DNA of 64,000 bases from Streptomyces sp. TS71-3 (GCF_018327685.1 NZ_BNEL01000003.1:248001-312000), one strand, 5' to 3'; positions 44,177 to 53,968 are shown, counted from the stretch's first letter. Made by a program: numbers and translations. The notes: a model not told the origin generated them from the sequence alone.

Positions 44177-45544
44177 GTGGCTGTGACCTTCGGAAACGAT
44201 GATTCCCGTCCGGCCGTGGCAGCCGGCCTGACGCCGGATCAGCTGGAGTTCTTCGAGAAGGGGTTCGCGGCCCGGCCGGCGAACCAGCTGATGCAGAACG
44301 CCGTCACCCAGACTCCGGTCGACGACGTCGCCCTGGACCGGCGGGTCCTCACGGGCATCGACCACTCGGTCTCCCACCACCTGGACGACTGGAAGGTCAC
44401 CAACCAGAAGCAGAGCGGGCGCTGCTGGATGTTCGCCGGGCTCAACCTGCTACGGGTCGGCGCCGCACGGAAACTGGGCGTGAGGGACTTCGAGTTCTCC
44501 CAGAACCACCTGCTCTGGTGGGACAAGCTGGAGCGGGCGAACTACGTCCTCGAAGCGGTCATCGAGACCTCGGACCGCGACGTGGACGACCGCACCGTGG
44601 CGCACCTGCTGGCGGACCCGATCAGTGACGGCGGGCAGTGGAACATGTTCGCGGCGCTCGTCGCCAAGCACGGCCTGGTCCCCAAGTCGGCCATGCCGGA
44701 GACCGACAGCTCCTCCGCGACCCGGGCGATGAACCGGGCCCTTCAGACCCTGCTCCGCCAGGGCGCCCGCGACCTGCGCGGGCGGGCGGCCGACGGAGTC
44801 GAGGCGCAGCGGCAGCACAAGCGCGAGGTGCTGGCCGCGGTCCACCGGGTGCTCAGCATCCACCTCGGCACGCCCCCGCAGCGGTTCCTGTGGCAGTGGG
44901 AGGACAAGGACAGGGAGTTCCACCGCGACGGCTGGCTCACCCCGGCGGAGTTCGCCGCCTCGTACGTGCAGCTCCCGCTGGACGAGTACGTCTGCCTGGT
45001 CCACGACCCGCGCGAGTCGAGCCCGGCCGGCCGCACCTTCACTGTCGAGTACCTGGGCAATGTCGTGGACGCCCCGCCGGTGGTCTATCTGAACGCGCGC
45101 ATCGAGCTGCTGAAGCAGCTGGCCATGGACGCGATCGTCGGCGGCGAGCCGGTGTGGTTCGGCTGCGACGTGGCCAAGATGATGCGCGCCGACGCCGGGG
45201 TCTGGGACGCGGGCCTCTTCGACTACGCGGCCGTCTACGACACCCCCTTCACCATGGACAAGGCCGCCCGGCTGCTGCACCACGACACGGAGATGACCCA
45301 CGCGATGCTGTTCACCGGCGTCGACGTGGTGGACGGCAGCCCGCGCCGCTGGCGGGTGGAGAACAGCTGGGGCGGGGAGAGGGCCGACAAGGGCTTCTGG
45401 ACCATGAACGACTCGTGGTTCGGCGAGCACGTCTTCGAGATCGCGGTCCGGCGCTCCGCGCTGCCGCCGGAGCTGGCCGGCGCCCTCGACCAGGAGCCGA
45501 TCGTCCTGCCCGCCTGGGACCCCATGGGTGCCCTCGCCGATTGA
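44177..45544 (+). CDS. C1 family aminopeptidase (bleomycin hydrolase/PepC type)
   Basis: The protein has 455 residues from GTG 44177 (CTGGAGG upstream). The papain-like catalytic set is NQKQSGRCWMFAGLN (Cys83), the His in MTHAMLFTGVD (about 377) and the Asn in VENSWGG (about 396). No signal peptide, so it is cytosolic. The family forms hexameric barrels, trims peptides from the N-terminus and can inactivate bleomycin by deamidation. It ends AWDPMGALAD where PepC proteins have the self-capping C-terminus. Confidence 0.92.
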   Translation: MAVTFGNDDSRPAVAAGLTPDQLEFFEKGFAARPANQLMQNAVTQTPVDDVALDRRVLTGIDHSVSHHLDDWKVTNQKQSGRCWMFAGLNLLRVGAARKLGVRDFEFSQNHLLWWDKLERANYVLEAVIETSDRDVDDRTVAHLLADPISDGGQWNMFAALVAKHGLVPKSAMPETDSSSATRAMNRALQTLLRQGARDLRGRAADGVEAQRQHKREVLAAVHRVLSIHLGTPPQRFLWQWEDKDREFHRDGWLTPAEFAASYVQLPLDEYVCLVHDPRESSPAGRTFTVEYLGNVVDAPPVVYLNARIELLKQLAMDAIVGGEPVWFGCDVAKMMRADAGVWDAGLFDYAAVYDTPFTMDKAARLLHHDTEMTHAMLFTGVDVVDGSPRRWRVENSWGGERADKGFWTMNDSWFGEHVFEIAVRRSALPPELAGALDQEPIVLPAWDPMGALAD

Positions 45545-45554
45545 GGGACCGGTG

Positions 45555-45590
45555 CCTTCGGCCCCTGTGCCGGGGCATACGGGCCGAAGG
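45555..45590. terminator. Bidirectional terminator between convergent genes
   Basis: CCTTCGGCCC (45555-45564) pairs perfectly with GGGCCGAAGG (45581-45590). It lies between the aminopeptidase and the GYD gene, which converge. Confidence 0.75.
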
Positions 45591-45615
45591 GTGAACCGGG
45601 TTCATGCGCCCCGGC

Positions 45616-45936
45616 TCATGCGCCGGGGGCTCGGAAGGAGACCTGCCTGCGGGTGGCCTCGTCGACCTCCTCGACCGTGAGGAGAGGGGTGGCCCGGGTG
45701 CGCACGGCACCGGTGGCCTTGACGGCGAGGCTGACGGCGGCCATGGCGGCCGGGTCCGGCAGGTCGACGATGAGCAGGATGTCGTCGTCCCCGAAGGTGA
45801 AGTACACGGTCTCGACCGTTCCCCCGAGGCCGGCGACGACCTGTTCGGCGGCGGCGCGCCGGCCGCTCCCGCCCTCCGCGAGCAGCCCCTTCGTGCCCTC
45901 GGGCGTGTAAGCGGCCTGGATGAGGAACTTGGACAT
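45616..45936 (-). CDS. GYD domain-containing protein
   Basis: The protein has 106 residues. It opens MSKFLIQAAYTPEGTKGLLAEGG and has GGTVETVYFTFGDDDILLIVDLPD, the ferredoxin-like GYD fold. The role is unknown; related proteins are small dimeric ligand-binding or isomerase-like folds. It lies 21 bp downstream of the DJ-1/PfpI gene and is probably in the same transcript. Confidence 0.88.
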   Translation of the reverse strand: MSKFLIQAAYTPEGTKGLLAEGGSGRRAAAEQVVAGLGGTVETVYFTFGDDDILLIVDLPDPAAMAAVSLAVKATGAVRTRATPLLTVEEVDEATRRQVSFRAPGA

Positions 45937-45957
45937 GGCTGTACTCCCCGGAGCGCC

Positions 45958-46647
45958 CTACAGGACCTTGAGAAGCCGTTCGGCCAGAACCCCCGCCGAA
46001 GCCGGGTTCTGTCCCGTGAACAGGTTGCGGTCGACCACCGTGTACGGCTTCCACATCTCGCCCTTGGTGAAGTCGACGCCCATGGCCCTCAGCTCGTCCT
46101 CCAGCAGCCACCGGGCCCTCGGGGCGAGGCCGACGGCGTTCTCCTCGTCGTTGGTGAAGCCGCTGACGCGGTAGCCCTCGAACGGCGACCTGCCGTGGAT
46201 CCTGGTGGCCAGCATGGCGGCCGGGGCGTGGCAGACGACCGCGAGGGGCTTGCCGGAGGCGAGCGCCGCGGTCAGCAGCCGGCCCGCGTCGGCGTCGACG
46301 CACAGGTCCTCCATGGGGCCGTGGCCGCCCGGGAAGTACACGGCGTCGTAGTCCTCCAGGCGGGCTTCCGACAGCCGGATGGGGCGGCGCATCACCTCCG
46401 CGTCGCGGATGATCTCCTCCAGTTGCAGGGCCATCTTCTCGCTGCCGGCCATCTCGGGCCGCAGGCTCATCATGTCGACGTTCGGGATCACGCCGCGGGG
46501 CGTGGCGACCACGATGTCGTGTCCGGCGTCGGTGAGCGCCTTGTAGGGGGCCGCGAACTCCTCGGCCCAGTAACCCGTCGCGTACCGGGTGCCGTCCTTC
46601 AGCGTCCAGTACCTCGCGCCGGTCATCACGAACAGCAGCTTCGCCAT
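45958..46647 (-). CDS. DJ-1/PfpI family protein (type 1 glutamine amidotransferase-like)
   Basis: The protein has 229 residues. The nucleophile elbow is AVVCHAPAAM (Cys139-His140), with the upstream acidic residue in WAEEFAAPY (Glu29/30) and YFPGGHGPMEDL. This set fits the class with glyoxalase III or chaperone/deglycase-type activity (Hsp31/YhbO relatives), acting on methylglyoxal or damaged amines. It is the first gene of a two-gene unit with the GYD protein. A dyad lies 45 bp upstream. Confidence 0.88.
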   Translation of the reverse strand: MAKLLFVMTGARYWTLKDGTRYATGYWAEEFAAPYKALTDAGHDIVVATPRGVIPNVDMMSLRPEMAGSEKMALQLEEIIRDAEVMRRPIRLSEARLEDYDAVYFPGGHGPMEDLCVDADAGRLLTAALASGKPLAVVCHAPAAMLATRIHGRSPFEGYRVSGFTNDEENAVGLAPRARWLLEDELRAMGVDFTKGEMWKPYTVVDRNLFTGQNPASAGVLAERLLKVL

Positions 46648-46693
46648 CAGGCCACCGCCTCTCGGTATCCGTATCCGCAGGGCTGATCGGGTC

Positions 46694-46712
46694 AGATATG
46701 TCCTGAATATCT
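46694..46712. promoter_or_regulatory. Candidate operator AGATAT-N7-ATATCT upstream of the DJ-1 gene
   Basis: A perfect 6-bp inverted repeat with a 7-nt spacer lies 47-65 bp before the start, in an A/T-rich pocket where the promoter should be. Confidence 0.45.
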
Positions 46713-47138
46713 ACCCTATGGCCTAATGTGCTCTCTGTCTTTTCGAGGGGCCGCACGGCGGTCGGTGCCCGCGTGCGGCCGGTCTCGGCAGGGCTCCCGC
46801 GACCGGCCTCAGCAAGGCTCCCGCCAGGTCCCCAGTTCCGGCCGCTCCATGCGCACGGTGGCCGACCGGTGAACCGTTCACGCAGCCCCAGCCAACTCGG
46901 CCGTATCGGGCAGGTGGCTTGTCGAACGCCGGCTGGGCGTGGCTACCGGGCAGACGGCCGGCCCGACCCAGGGAACGAATAATCGGTTGCCTACCGGCGA
47001 GGGCGCTGGGTCCAATGATCGGCACGATCACCCGGGCAACCGCCCCGCGGCAGGCGTGAGGAAGGCGGAGCGCCGGCCCCGGCCGACGCGCGTTCCGGGC
47101 CGTCCGCCACGGCTTCGCCCCAGGGGAGGCGCCACCCG

Positions 47139-48740
47139 ATGAACACGCCACCATCGCCGCCCGGAGCGGATCACGCGTCCGGGCCGTCCGTCCGCCTTGG
47201 CGTTCTCGTCCCGCTGACGCCGCCCGGCTGGGTCGAGGCGGGCCGGCACCTGCTCGCGGGACTCGACCTGGCCGTCCGCGAGGTCAATGACGCGGGCGGG
47301 ATCGGCGGGGCGCCACTGGAACTGGTGGTCCGCGACACCGCGGCCGATCCGGAGCGGGCGGCGGCGGCCGTGGAGGAGCTGGCCGGCCTGGGCGCGGCAG
47401 CGGTGGCGGGCGAGTACCACAGCGTCGCCGCCCGCGCCGCCGCCACCCGGGCCGACGCCCTCGGCCTGCCGTTCCTCTGCTCGTCCGCGGTGCTCGACGC
47501 GCTCACCGAGGAGCCGGCGGAGCGGGTCGCGCGCCTGGCCCCGGCCCAGTCCCACGGCTGGCGGATCTACGCGGACTTCCTCCTTGCCGCGGGCCGGAGC
47601 CGGATCGCCGTGGCGACCCAGCGGAGCGCTTACTGGGCGTCCGGGACCCGCATCCTGCGGGACCGTCTCGTGCCCCGCGGCGGCACCGTCGTCGAACTCG
47701 ACGCGGACACGCTCACCCCTGAGGCCCTGTGCGACGCGCTGGTCGACCACGGCGCGACGGCGCTCCTCCTGCTGGCCGGCCTGCCCGAGCCGGCGGTGCC
47801 GATCGTCAGGGCCGTGCGGGCCGACCGGCGGCTCGCGGAGATCCTGATCGGCGCCCCGGCCGGACAACCGGAGTTCGCCGGATGGGCCGCGGCGCTGGGC
47901 GCCGGCGGCGCCGGGATCCCGTTCCTGCGCTACCTGCCCGAGCACCTCGGCCCGCTCGGCGAGCGCGTCGGGAAGGAACTCCGCGCCCGGCTCGGCGAAG
48001 CCCCCTCCTTCGTCGCCTTCGAGGGCTGGGACACCATCGCCGTCCTCGCCGAGGCGCTGCGTGCGAACGGCACGGACCGGGCGGCCATCGCCGCGTCATG
48101 GCCGCGCACGGCGGTCGAGGGCACCCGCGGCCCGATCCGGTTCTCCCGGGCGCCGGGCACCGGCGTCTGGCAGTGGACCTGGGCACCGGTCCAGGTCGCC
48201 GACCGGGACCCGGCGGAGCCGGGCCGCCTCCGTGTCCTCCACACCGCCCCCACCGGTCCACGCCGGTCCGTGCTGATCAGGGCGGCCCGCGCCGACGAAG
48301 CTGACCTCCTCACGGAACTGGCGCTTAGGTCGAAGGCGCACTGGGGCTACGACGAGGCCTTCATCAAGGCATGCCGTGAGGAACTGACCATCCTGCCGGC
48401 CGAGGTGGACAGCCGGCGGATCCGCGTCGCCGAGTCGGACGGCCGCCTCGCGGGCTTCGTCTCCGTGCAGGGAGAGCCGCCGGAAGGTGAGGTGGGCATG
48501 ATGTTCGTCGACCCGGAGTTCATCGGGCAGGGCGTCGGGCGCCTGCTGTTCGGCCGGGCCCTCACCGTCGCGAGGAACGCCGGTTTCGTCCGGCTGACGA
48601 TCGACTCGGACCCCAACGCGGAGCCGTTCTACCGCGCGATGGGCGCGACACGCATCGGCACGGCACCGTCCGGATCCATCCCGGGCCGGGTACTCCCCCT
48701 GCTGGAGATCACCCTCGGGGATCGCGCCGGCGACGGCTGA
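47139..48740 (+). CDS. Periplasmic-binding-protein-like domain fused to a GNAT acetyltransferase
   Basis: The protein has 533 residues from ATG 47139 (GGGGAGG upstream). Residues about 17-360 form a type I solute-binding fold of the branched-chain amino-acid receptor kind: RLGVLVPLTPPGWVEAGRHLLAGLDLAVREVNDAGGIGGAPLELVVRD, AVAGEYHSVAARAAATRADALGLPFLCSSA. Residues about 375-525 are a GNAT domain (VLIRAARADEADLL, EGEVGMMFVDPEFIGQGVGRLLFGRAL). There is no signal peptide, so the receptor domain is cytoplasmic and could gate acetylation by a small ligand. No transporter subunits are adjacent. Confidence 0.88.
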   Translation: MNTPPSPPGADHASGPSVRLGVLVPLTPPGWVEAGRHLLAGLDLAVREVNDAGGIGGAPLELVVRDTAADPERAAAAVEELAGLGAAAVAGEYHSVAARAAATRADALGLPFLCSSAVLDALTEEPAERVARLAPAQSHGWRIYADFLLAAGRSRIAVATQRSAYWASGTRILRDRLVPRGGTVVELDADTLTPEALCDALVDHGATALLLLAGLPEPAVPIVRAVRADRRLAEILIGAPAGQPEFAGWAAALGAGGAGIPFLRYLPEHLGPLGERVGKELRARLGEAPSFVAFEGWDTIAVLAEALRANGTDRAAIAASWPRTAVEGTRGPIRFSRAPGTGVWQWTWAPVQVADRDPAEPGRLRVLHTAPTGPRRSVLIRAARADEADLLTELALRSKAHWGYDEAFIKACREELTILPAEVDSRRIRVAESDGRLAGFVSVQGEPPEGEVGMMFVDPEFIGQGVGRLLFGRALTVARNAGFVRLTIDSDPNAEPFYRAMGATRIGTAPSGSIPGRVLPLLEITLGDRAGDG

Positions 48741-48786
48741 CCGGCCTCCTTGGAGGAGGGGTTCTCGACCCTCCACCGTCGCGTCT

Positions 48787-49782
48787 TCAACTCGCCGGGA
48801 CCATGGTCAGCGCCTCGTTCAGGTGATGCTCGGCGATCCCTCTCATGAACTCCCGATCGGGGAAGTCCCCGTCGAGCAGGCGCAGCGGGCCGGCTGTCAA
48901 CGACAGATGCTGGGTGAGTTCGTAGAGCGCGAGGCGGTCCTCGTCGAGTCCGTCGACCGCCAACTGCTGGTACTGGCCGAGGGTATGGCGGAGACGGAGG
49001 AACACGTGCTCCCACTCGACGTCGAAGTACAGCAGGTTCTCGATGTCGATCACGACGGGATGGCCGTCCCGGTCGACCATGACGTGGTCCAGGCCCAGCT
49101 CGCCGTGGACGACCGAGTACTCGGCACGCGGCCGCACCGCCGCGGTCAACTGACGCAGTCGCTCCTCCAACCGATCGTGGACGTCGGCGATCCTCTGGTC
49201 GCGAGTGGTGGCCTCGGCGAGGCAGCGCAGTGCGAAGGCGAGTGCTGCCTGCTCGCACGAGGCCGAGCGTGACGTGCCGCCCCCGTCGATCAGGGCCACC
49301 TTGCCGAAGGACGGCGCCCTGTGGCCACGCATCACCGCCAGGCTCTCAGCGAGGCGCATCATGGTCGGCTCCGCGGCGCGTGGGTCGCGGTTGCGCAGGT
49401 CCATCAGGTCCTCGCCGGGCACGTCCTCGACGATCGCGAGGTCGGCCGGGTAGTGGGTGCGGTCACGGTCGACCAGGTGGATCTCAAGGACTCGAAGGCC
49501 CAGCGCCTCCAGCCGCGCGTGCGCGGCCTCGAACAGGTCGAGCCCGATGCCGGGCGAGAACGGGTCGGCGAGGTCGCCGTCGTGCTCGGTGATCGGCCAG
49601 TAGTTCTCGGAGTCCTCCCACAGATAGGCTATCGCCGTCATGGTGTCGTCCATGGTCAGCCGGTAGACGCCCTTCGTGGTGCCGCCCGCGAGTCGCTCGA
49701 CCGCCTCCAGTCGTCGCCCACCACCCAGCGCAGCCCGTGCGGCACCCTCCAACTGATCGCGCGTCACTTTCCTGGGTGCCAT
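48787..49782 (-). CDS. Aminoglycoside phosphotransferase (APH) family kinase-like protein
   Basis: The protein has 331 residues from ATG 49782 (MAPRKVTRDQLEGAARAALGGG); an upstream in-frame ATG at 49833 is less likely. The nucleotide loop is ERLAGGTTKGVYRL, the lineage-specific Lys equivalent is replaced in TAIAYLW, and the catalytic loop is SVVHGELGLDHVMVDRDGHPVVIDIENLLY, with Glu in place of the usual Asp after HG and Asp-Ile-Glu in the metal motif. It may phosphorylate a small molecule or be a pseudokinase. There is no resistance context. Confidence 0.8.
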   Translation of the reverse strand: MAPRKVTRDQLEGAARAALGGGRRLEAVERLAGGTTKGVYRLTMDDTMTAIAYLWEDSENYWPITEHDGDLADPFSPGIGLDLFEAAHARLEALGLRVLEIHLVDRDRTHYPADLAIVEDVPGEDLMDLRNRDPRAAEPTMMRLAESLAVMRGHRAPSFGKVALIDGGGTSRSASCEQAALAFALRCLAEATTRDQRIADVHDRLEERLRQLTAAVRPRAEYSVVHGELGLDHVMVDRDGHPVVIDIENLLYFDVEWEHVFLRLRHTLGQYQQLAVDGLDEDRLALYELTQHLSLTAGPLRLLDGDFPDREFMRGIAEHHLNEALTMVPAS

Positions 49783-50012
49783 GCCCGCAACCCGCCTTCC
49801 GCCTCGATGACTGGGGCACCCTACGCGAGTCATCGGTCAAAGCTGAACGAATTGTTCCAAGGCGTCAGCGTGATCCAGGAACAGGCACCAGAGGGCATGT
49901 CACCCCATGCACTGACGTCGTTTCTCGTGAACACTCGCACGCCCACAGCGGTGACCGCACGACACCGCCTTCGGCGCGCCCCCCGCGGAAGGAGGCGCCG
50001 CCGTGCCGCCCG

Positions 50013-52130
50013 TCAGCCGTGGTTCGGCGCCCACCACCGCTGGTCCGCGCCGAGCACGTCCCGCAGGGTGTTCGTCGCGCAGTGGATCTCGCCCTCGGAC
50101 ACGTGCGGTGACGTCAGGTCGTCCAGGTAGGTGACCTGGTAGCCGGTCTTCTCGAACGCCGCCGAGATCGCCTCGGCGAAGACGTCCTTGCCGTCCACGA
50201 CGGGCCCGTACGGCTTCGGCGAGACGTACCGGCCGCCGTTCAGCACCAGGCCGTTGACCGGTCCCGGGATCTCCGCGACCCCTTCGCGCATGGCGCCCAG
50301 CTTGGCGACGGCGTCGTCCTTCTCCTCGCCGGGCTCCATGCTGTCGATCTCGGACTGGAGCAGGTGGTAGTCCATCCCCCGCGCGGTGAACAGCGACGGG
50401 ATCCGCACGATGTCCGCGTCCGTCAGGCCGGCCTTCTGCTTCAGGACGGCGACGTTGGCGGCGATCTTCTCGGCGGCGATCCGGTTGGTGTCGACGAACT
50501 GCTCGTCGGCGAGGAACTCGTTCGTGGTGCGCTGGTCGAGGTACGTGTCGTAGGGCCAGTCGAGCTTCGGCAGCCCGCCGTGCATGATCTCGTCGCCGTG
50601 CCCGGCCTTCCGCACGTCCTTCAGGAGCCGCATCCCGGCGGTCGGGTCGGCGACCACGGCGCGCCAGCCGAGCCGGCTGCCCGGCGCGGGCACGAACTGC
50701 ACGAACTCGTCGATGTGGCCGACGCTGAGCCAGGAGGTGTCCAGCGACAGCGGGTCCTGCATCCCCTGCGAGCGCAGGAGCGTGAGCACCTCCGAGGCGG
50801 GGCCGGTCCTGCCGGGCGCGTAGCCGGCGCCGCCGACGACGATCTGCCCGGCGGGGTGGCCGGGGGTCGGCGGGATGGTCTCCAGGTTGCCCATGGAGTC
50901 GTAGCTGCTGTTCTCGTCCTCGGTGGGCACGTGCTCGATGTGCACGGCGGCCACGTCGTGCCCCGCGAGCTCGGTGAACGCGACCCGGGACGCCACCCGG
51001 CGGTTGTCGTTGACGGAGCCGATCAGGACGTGCATGCCCTGCGGCTTCCCGCCGGCGCCCGGGATGGACGTGTACGCGGGCTCGAAGATGTCCTGCGCCC
51101 ACTCGTCGCCGCCGGTGTCGAGGGTGCGCATGCCGTCCTCGGCGCCGCCGTCCTCCGCGGCCGCCCGCACGCCGTCGCGCCAGGCGCTGCCCACGGTGTC
51201 GCTCTTGTCCGGGACGGCGGTGAGCACCTGGTCCAGCTTCTGGGTGTTGAGCTGGGTGAGGACCGGGGCCTCGCGCAGGGGCACGGTGTCCGAGGCACCG
51301 GCGCCGTCCGCGGTGACCGTGAGCGTCACGTCGGCGCGGCCGTCCCAGACGGCCCAGTCGCGTACGACGTCGCGGCCCTCGATGCCGAGCTCCACACCGT
51401 GCCGCAGCTCGTCCGCGGTGAGGACGGTCTTGCCGGTGACCAGCTCCCACCCCTGGGGCGCGCTGCTTCCGGGGCGCTTGACGAACAGGTGCACATGGGG
51501 GGCGGCCTGCTCGGAGACGGTGACCCGGCCGGTCGCGCCCGCGGGGGCGGCCTTGAAGGGAACGGTCCTGATCCGGGCCAGGTCGGCAGCGTCCTGCGCA
51601 CCGTTCACGACCGTGTCGGCGGCGTCGTTGCAGGCGGCCATATCGCGGTCGGCCTCGTTCTGGTCCTTCTGGTGGCTGCGCCGCAGCTCCTGGTACTCCT
51701 GGTTCGCCTTCTCCTGGTCGGGCTCCTTCTCCAACTCGGCCTTCTTCGCGTAGAAGGCCGTGTCGTTGGCTGCCTCCCGGTCGACGGCGTCCGCGGCGAT
51801 CTTCTTCGCGGGTGCCCGGCAGGCGACGGCGTCGTCGTCGATGTTGGGGAGGAACAGCGCCGTTCCGGCCGCGGCGGAGTCCGCGCCCGCCATGTCGATC
51901 CGGCCGGTCCGGGCTCCGTCGGCGCGCAGGTCGGCGACGGGCGTGGGCGCCGCGGAGGCGGGCAGGGCGAATCCGACCACGGCGGCGGTCACGGCGACGG
52001 CGGTGAACAGGCCCCGGCGGCCCCGCGGAGTGGACAGGCCCCGGCGGCTGGACCCGTTGTGGCGGGTGGCCCCGTCGTGGTCAGTTGCCCCGTCATGGCG
52101 GGGAGACGGGCTGTGGGGGGTGCGTTTCAT
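50013..52130 (-). CDS. Secreted protein-arginine deiminase (PAD) family enzyme
   Basis: The protein has 705 residues. A twin-Arg-rich leader (SSRRGLSTPRGRRGLFTAVAVTAAVVGFALPASA) is a Tat or Sec signal cleaved near residue 60. A Lys/Glu-rich helical segment (about 105-170) precedes a beta domain and the C-terminal catalytic fold. The active-site set of eukaryotic PADs is kept: GGDEWAQDIFE (Asp347), VGHIDEF (His472, Asp474) and EIHCATNTLRD (Cys684). Expected reaction: arginine residues to citrulline. The Ca-binding N-terminal Ig domains of animal PADs are absent. Confidence 0.9.
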   Translation of the reverse strand: MKRTPHSPSPRHDGATDHDGATRHNGSSRRGLSTPRGRRGLFTAVAVTAAVVGFALPASAAPTPVADLRADGARTGRIDMAGADSAAAGTALFLPNIDDDAVACRAPAKKIAADAVDREAANDTAFYAKKAELEKEPDQEKANQEYQELRRSHQKDQNEADRDMAACNDAADTVVNGAQDAADLARIRTVPFKAAPAGATGRVTVSEQAAPHVHLFVKRPGSSAPQGWELVTGKTVLTADELRHGVELGIEGRDVVRDWAVWDGRADVTLTVTADGAGASDTVPLREAPVLTQLNTQKLDQVLTAVPDKSDTVGSAWRDGVRAAAEDGGAEDGMRTLDTGGDEWAQDIFEPAYTSIPGAGGKPQGMHVLIGSVNDNRRVASRVAFTELAGHDVAAVHIEHVPTEDENSSYDSMGNLETIPPTPGHPAGQIVVGGAGYAPGRTGPASEVLTLLRSQGMQDPLSLDTSWLSVGHIDEFVQFVPAPGSRLGWRAVVADPTAGMRLLKDVRKAGHGDEIMHGGLPKLDWPYDTYLDQRTTNEFLADEQFVDTNRIAAEKIAANVAVLKQKAGLTDADIVRIPSLFTARGMDYHLLQSEIDSMEPGEEKDDAVAKLGAMREGVAEIPGPVNGLVLNGGRYVSPKPYGPVVDGKDVFAEAISAAFEKTGYQVTYLDDLTSPHVSEGEIHCATNTLRDVLGADQRWWAPNHG

Positions 52131-52312
52131 AGCGGCTCATACCTCTGTCTCGGCTGAGCCGCATGTTCGCCGAGGGTTGTAAGTTTCCTGTCAGAGAGCT
52201 GACTTCTTCGTGTTTCGCCCGGCCGGAGCGGCCCACCGTGGACCGCCCCCCCACCGCGGGTGTAGCCGACGCACCGCCCGCACCGGACGTCGCCGGAGCA
52301 CCGCCCCGCCGA

Positions 52313-53968
52313 TCAGCCCCCCACCACCATCCAGCCCAGCACCGCCGTGGACTGGAGGTAGACGATGACGCACAGCAGCGCCAGCATCACGACGCTCCAG
52401 CCGAACACGCGCCGGAACAGCGTGCCTTCGGCGCCCACCAACCCCACCGCGGCCGTGCCGATCGCGAGGTTCTGCGGGGAGATCATCTTGGCCAGCACGC
52501 CGCCCGTGGTGTTCGCGGCGCCGAACAGGATCGGCGAGGCGTGCAGCTGGTGCGCCGCGGTCAGCTGCAACCCGCCGAAGAGCGCGTTGGAACCCGCGTC
52601 CGTCCCCGTCACCGCGACGCCGAACCAGCCGACGAGCGGTGCGAGGAAGGCGAAGAGCGAACCGGTCTGCGCGAGCCAGATGCCGAGCGTGGTGATCTGG
52701 CCCGACAGGTTCATCACGTACGACAGCGCGAAGACGCACAGCACGGTGAAGATCGCCCAGCCGAACTGCCGCAGGGTGGCCCCGTACACCTGGAGCGCGC
52801 GCAGCGGCCCCACCCGCAGCACGACGGCCGTCAGGATGCCGGAGACGAACAGCAGCGTGCCGGCCGTCGACGCCCACGGCACGGCGAACACCGTGGCGAC
52901 TGGCGCACCGTCGCCGGCGTGGATGCCGGCGAGGCCCGGCCACTGGAAGCTGTTCGTGCCCTTGGCGAGCCATTCCTTGATCGGGCCGATCTGGGCGAGC
53001 GAGAACAGCACGACGACGATCAGGTAGGGGGCGAACGCGAGCACCTTGTCCGCACGCGGATCGGTTCCGTCCGGGCGGCCGGCCCGGCGCTCGGCCACCG
53101 GATCGTGGTCGACGGACCCGCCCGCGATGACGGGCGGTACGGCCCGCCCGGCCGGGGCGTCGGAGGGCTGCCACACGCGGTTGAGCGCGACGACGGCGCC
53201 GGCGGAGACGATGGCGGCGAAGATGTCGCCGAGCTTGTAGCTCCAGTAGTTGGCGAGTGCGAACTGCGTGACGCCGAAGGTGAGTCCGGCGGTGAGCGCG
53301 GCCGGCCACACCTGCTTGAGGGCGCGCGGGCCGTCGGCGATGGCCACGAGCAGGAACGGCACGAGGACGGCGAGGATCGGCGCCTGGCGGCCGGTCATGG
53401 CGCCGTAGTCGTCGGGGTTCAGATGGGTGACCGTGCCCAGGACGGTGATCGGGTTGCCCATGCCGCCGAAGGCGACGGGCGCGGTGTCCGCGAGGAGGGC
53501 GATGACGGCCGCCTTCAACGGCTGGAACCCGGCGGCCACCAGCATCACCGAGCAGATGGCGATGGGCGAACCGCCACCGGCCAGCGCCTCCAGCAGCGCG
53601 CCGAAGGAGAACGCGATGACGATCGCCTGGATCCGCTTGTCATCGCTGATCGCGGCGAACGCCCTGCGCAGCACGGCGAAGTGCCCGGTCTCCACGGTGA
53701 GGTTGTAGATCCAGATCGCGTTGAACGTGATCCACAGGACGGTGATCACACTGTTCGCGGCCCCGTACCCGGCGGCGTCGAACGTCATGCCGACGGGCAT
53801 GTCGTACGCGAACACCGCGACGAGCAGGGAGACCACGAACGCGGCGAGCCCCGCCCACTGCGCCTTCCAGCGGAAGACACCGAGCAGGACGAGGACGGTG
53901 AGCAAGGGAACGGCGGCGACCAGGGCCGACCAGCCGACGGATTCCAGGGGCAGGTTCTGCGTGTACAT
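52313..53968 (-). CDS. lldP: L-lactate permease (LctP/LldP family)
   Basis: The protein has 551 residues from ATG 53968. There are about 12-14 membrane helices. Family signatures are YGAANSVITVLWITFNAIWIYNLTVETG, FGALLEALAGGGSPIAICSVML, VAFGGMGNPITVLGTVT and FGVAVTGTDAGSNALFGGLQ. The central cytoplasmic loop (about 245-285) is hydrophilic. It imports lactate or glycolate with protons. No lactate dehydrogenase gene is adjacent. A GACGT-N5-ACGTC dyad lies upstream. Confidence 0.92.
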   Translation of the reverse strand: MYTQNLPLESVGWSALVAAVPLLTVLVLLGVFRWKAQWAGLAAFVVSLLVAVFAYDMPVGMTFDAAGYGAANSVITVLWITFNAIWIYNLTVETGHFAVLRRAFAAISDDKRIQAIVIAFSFGALLEALAGGGSPIAICSVMLVAAGFQPLKAAVIALLADTAPVAFGGMGNPITVLGTVTHLNPDDYGAMTGRQAPILAVLVPFLLVAIADGPRALKQVWPAALTAGLTFGVTQFALANYWSYKLGDIFAAIVSAGAVVALNRVWQPSDAPAGRAVPPVIAGGSVDHDPVAERRAGRPDGTDPRADKVLAFAPYLIVVVLFSLAQIGPIKEWLAKGTNSFQWPGLAGIHAGDGAPVATVFAVPWASTAGTLLFVSGILTAVVLRVGPLRALQVYGATLRQFGWAIFTVLCVFALSYVMNLSGQITTLGIWLAQTGSLFAFLAPLVGWFGVAVTGTDAGSNALFGGLQLTAAHQLHASPILFGAANTTGGVLAKMISPQNLAIGTAAVGLVGAEGTLFRRVFGWSVVMLALLCVIVYLQSTAVLGWMVVGG

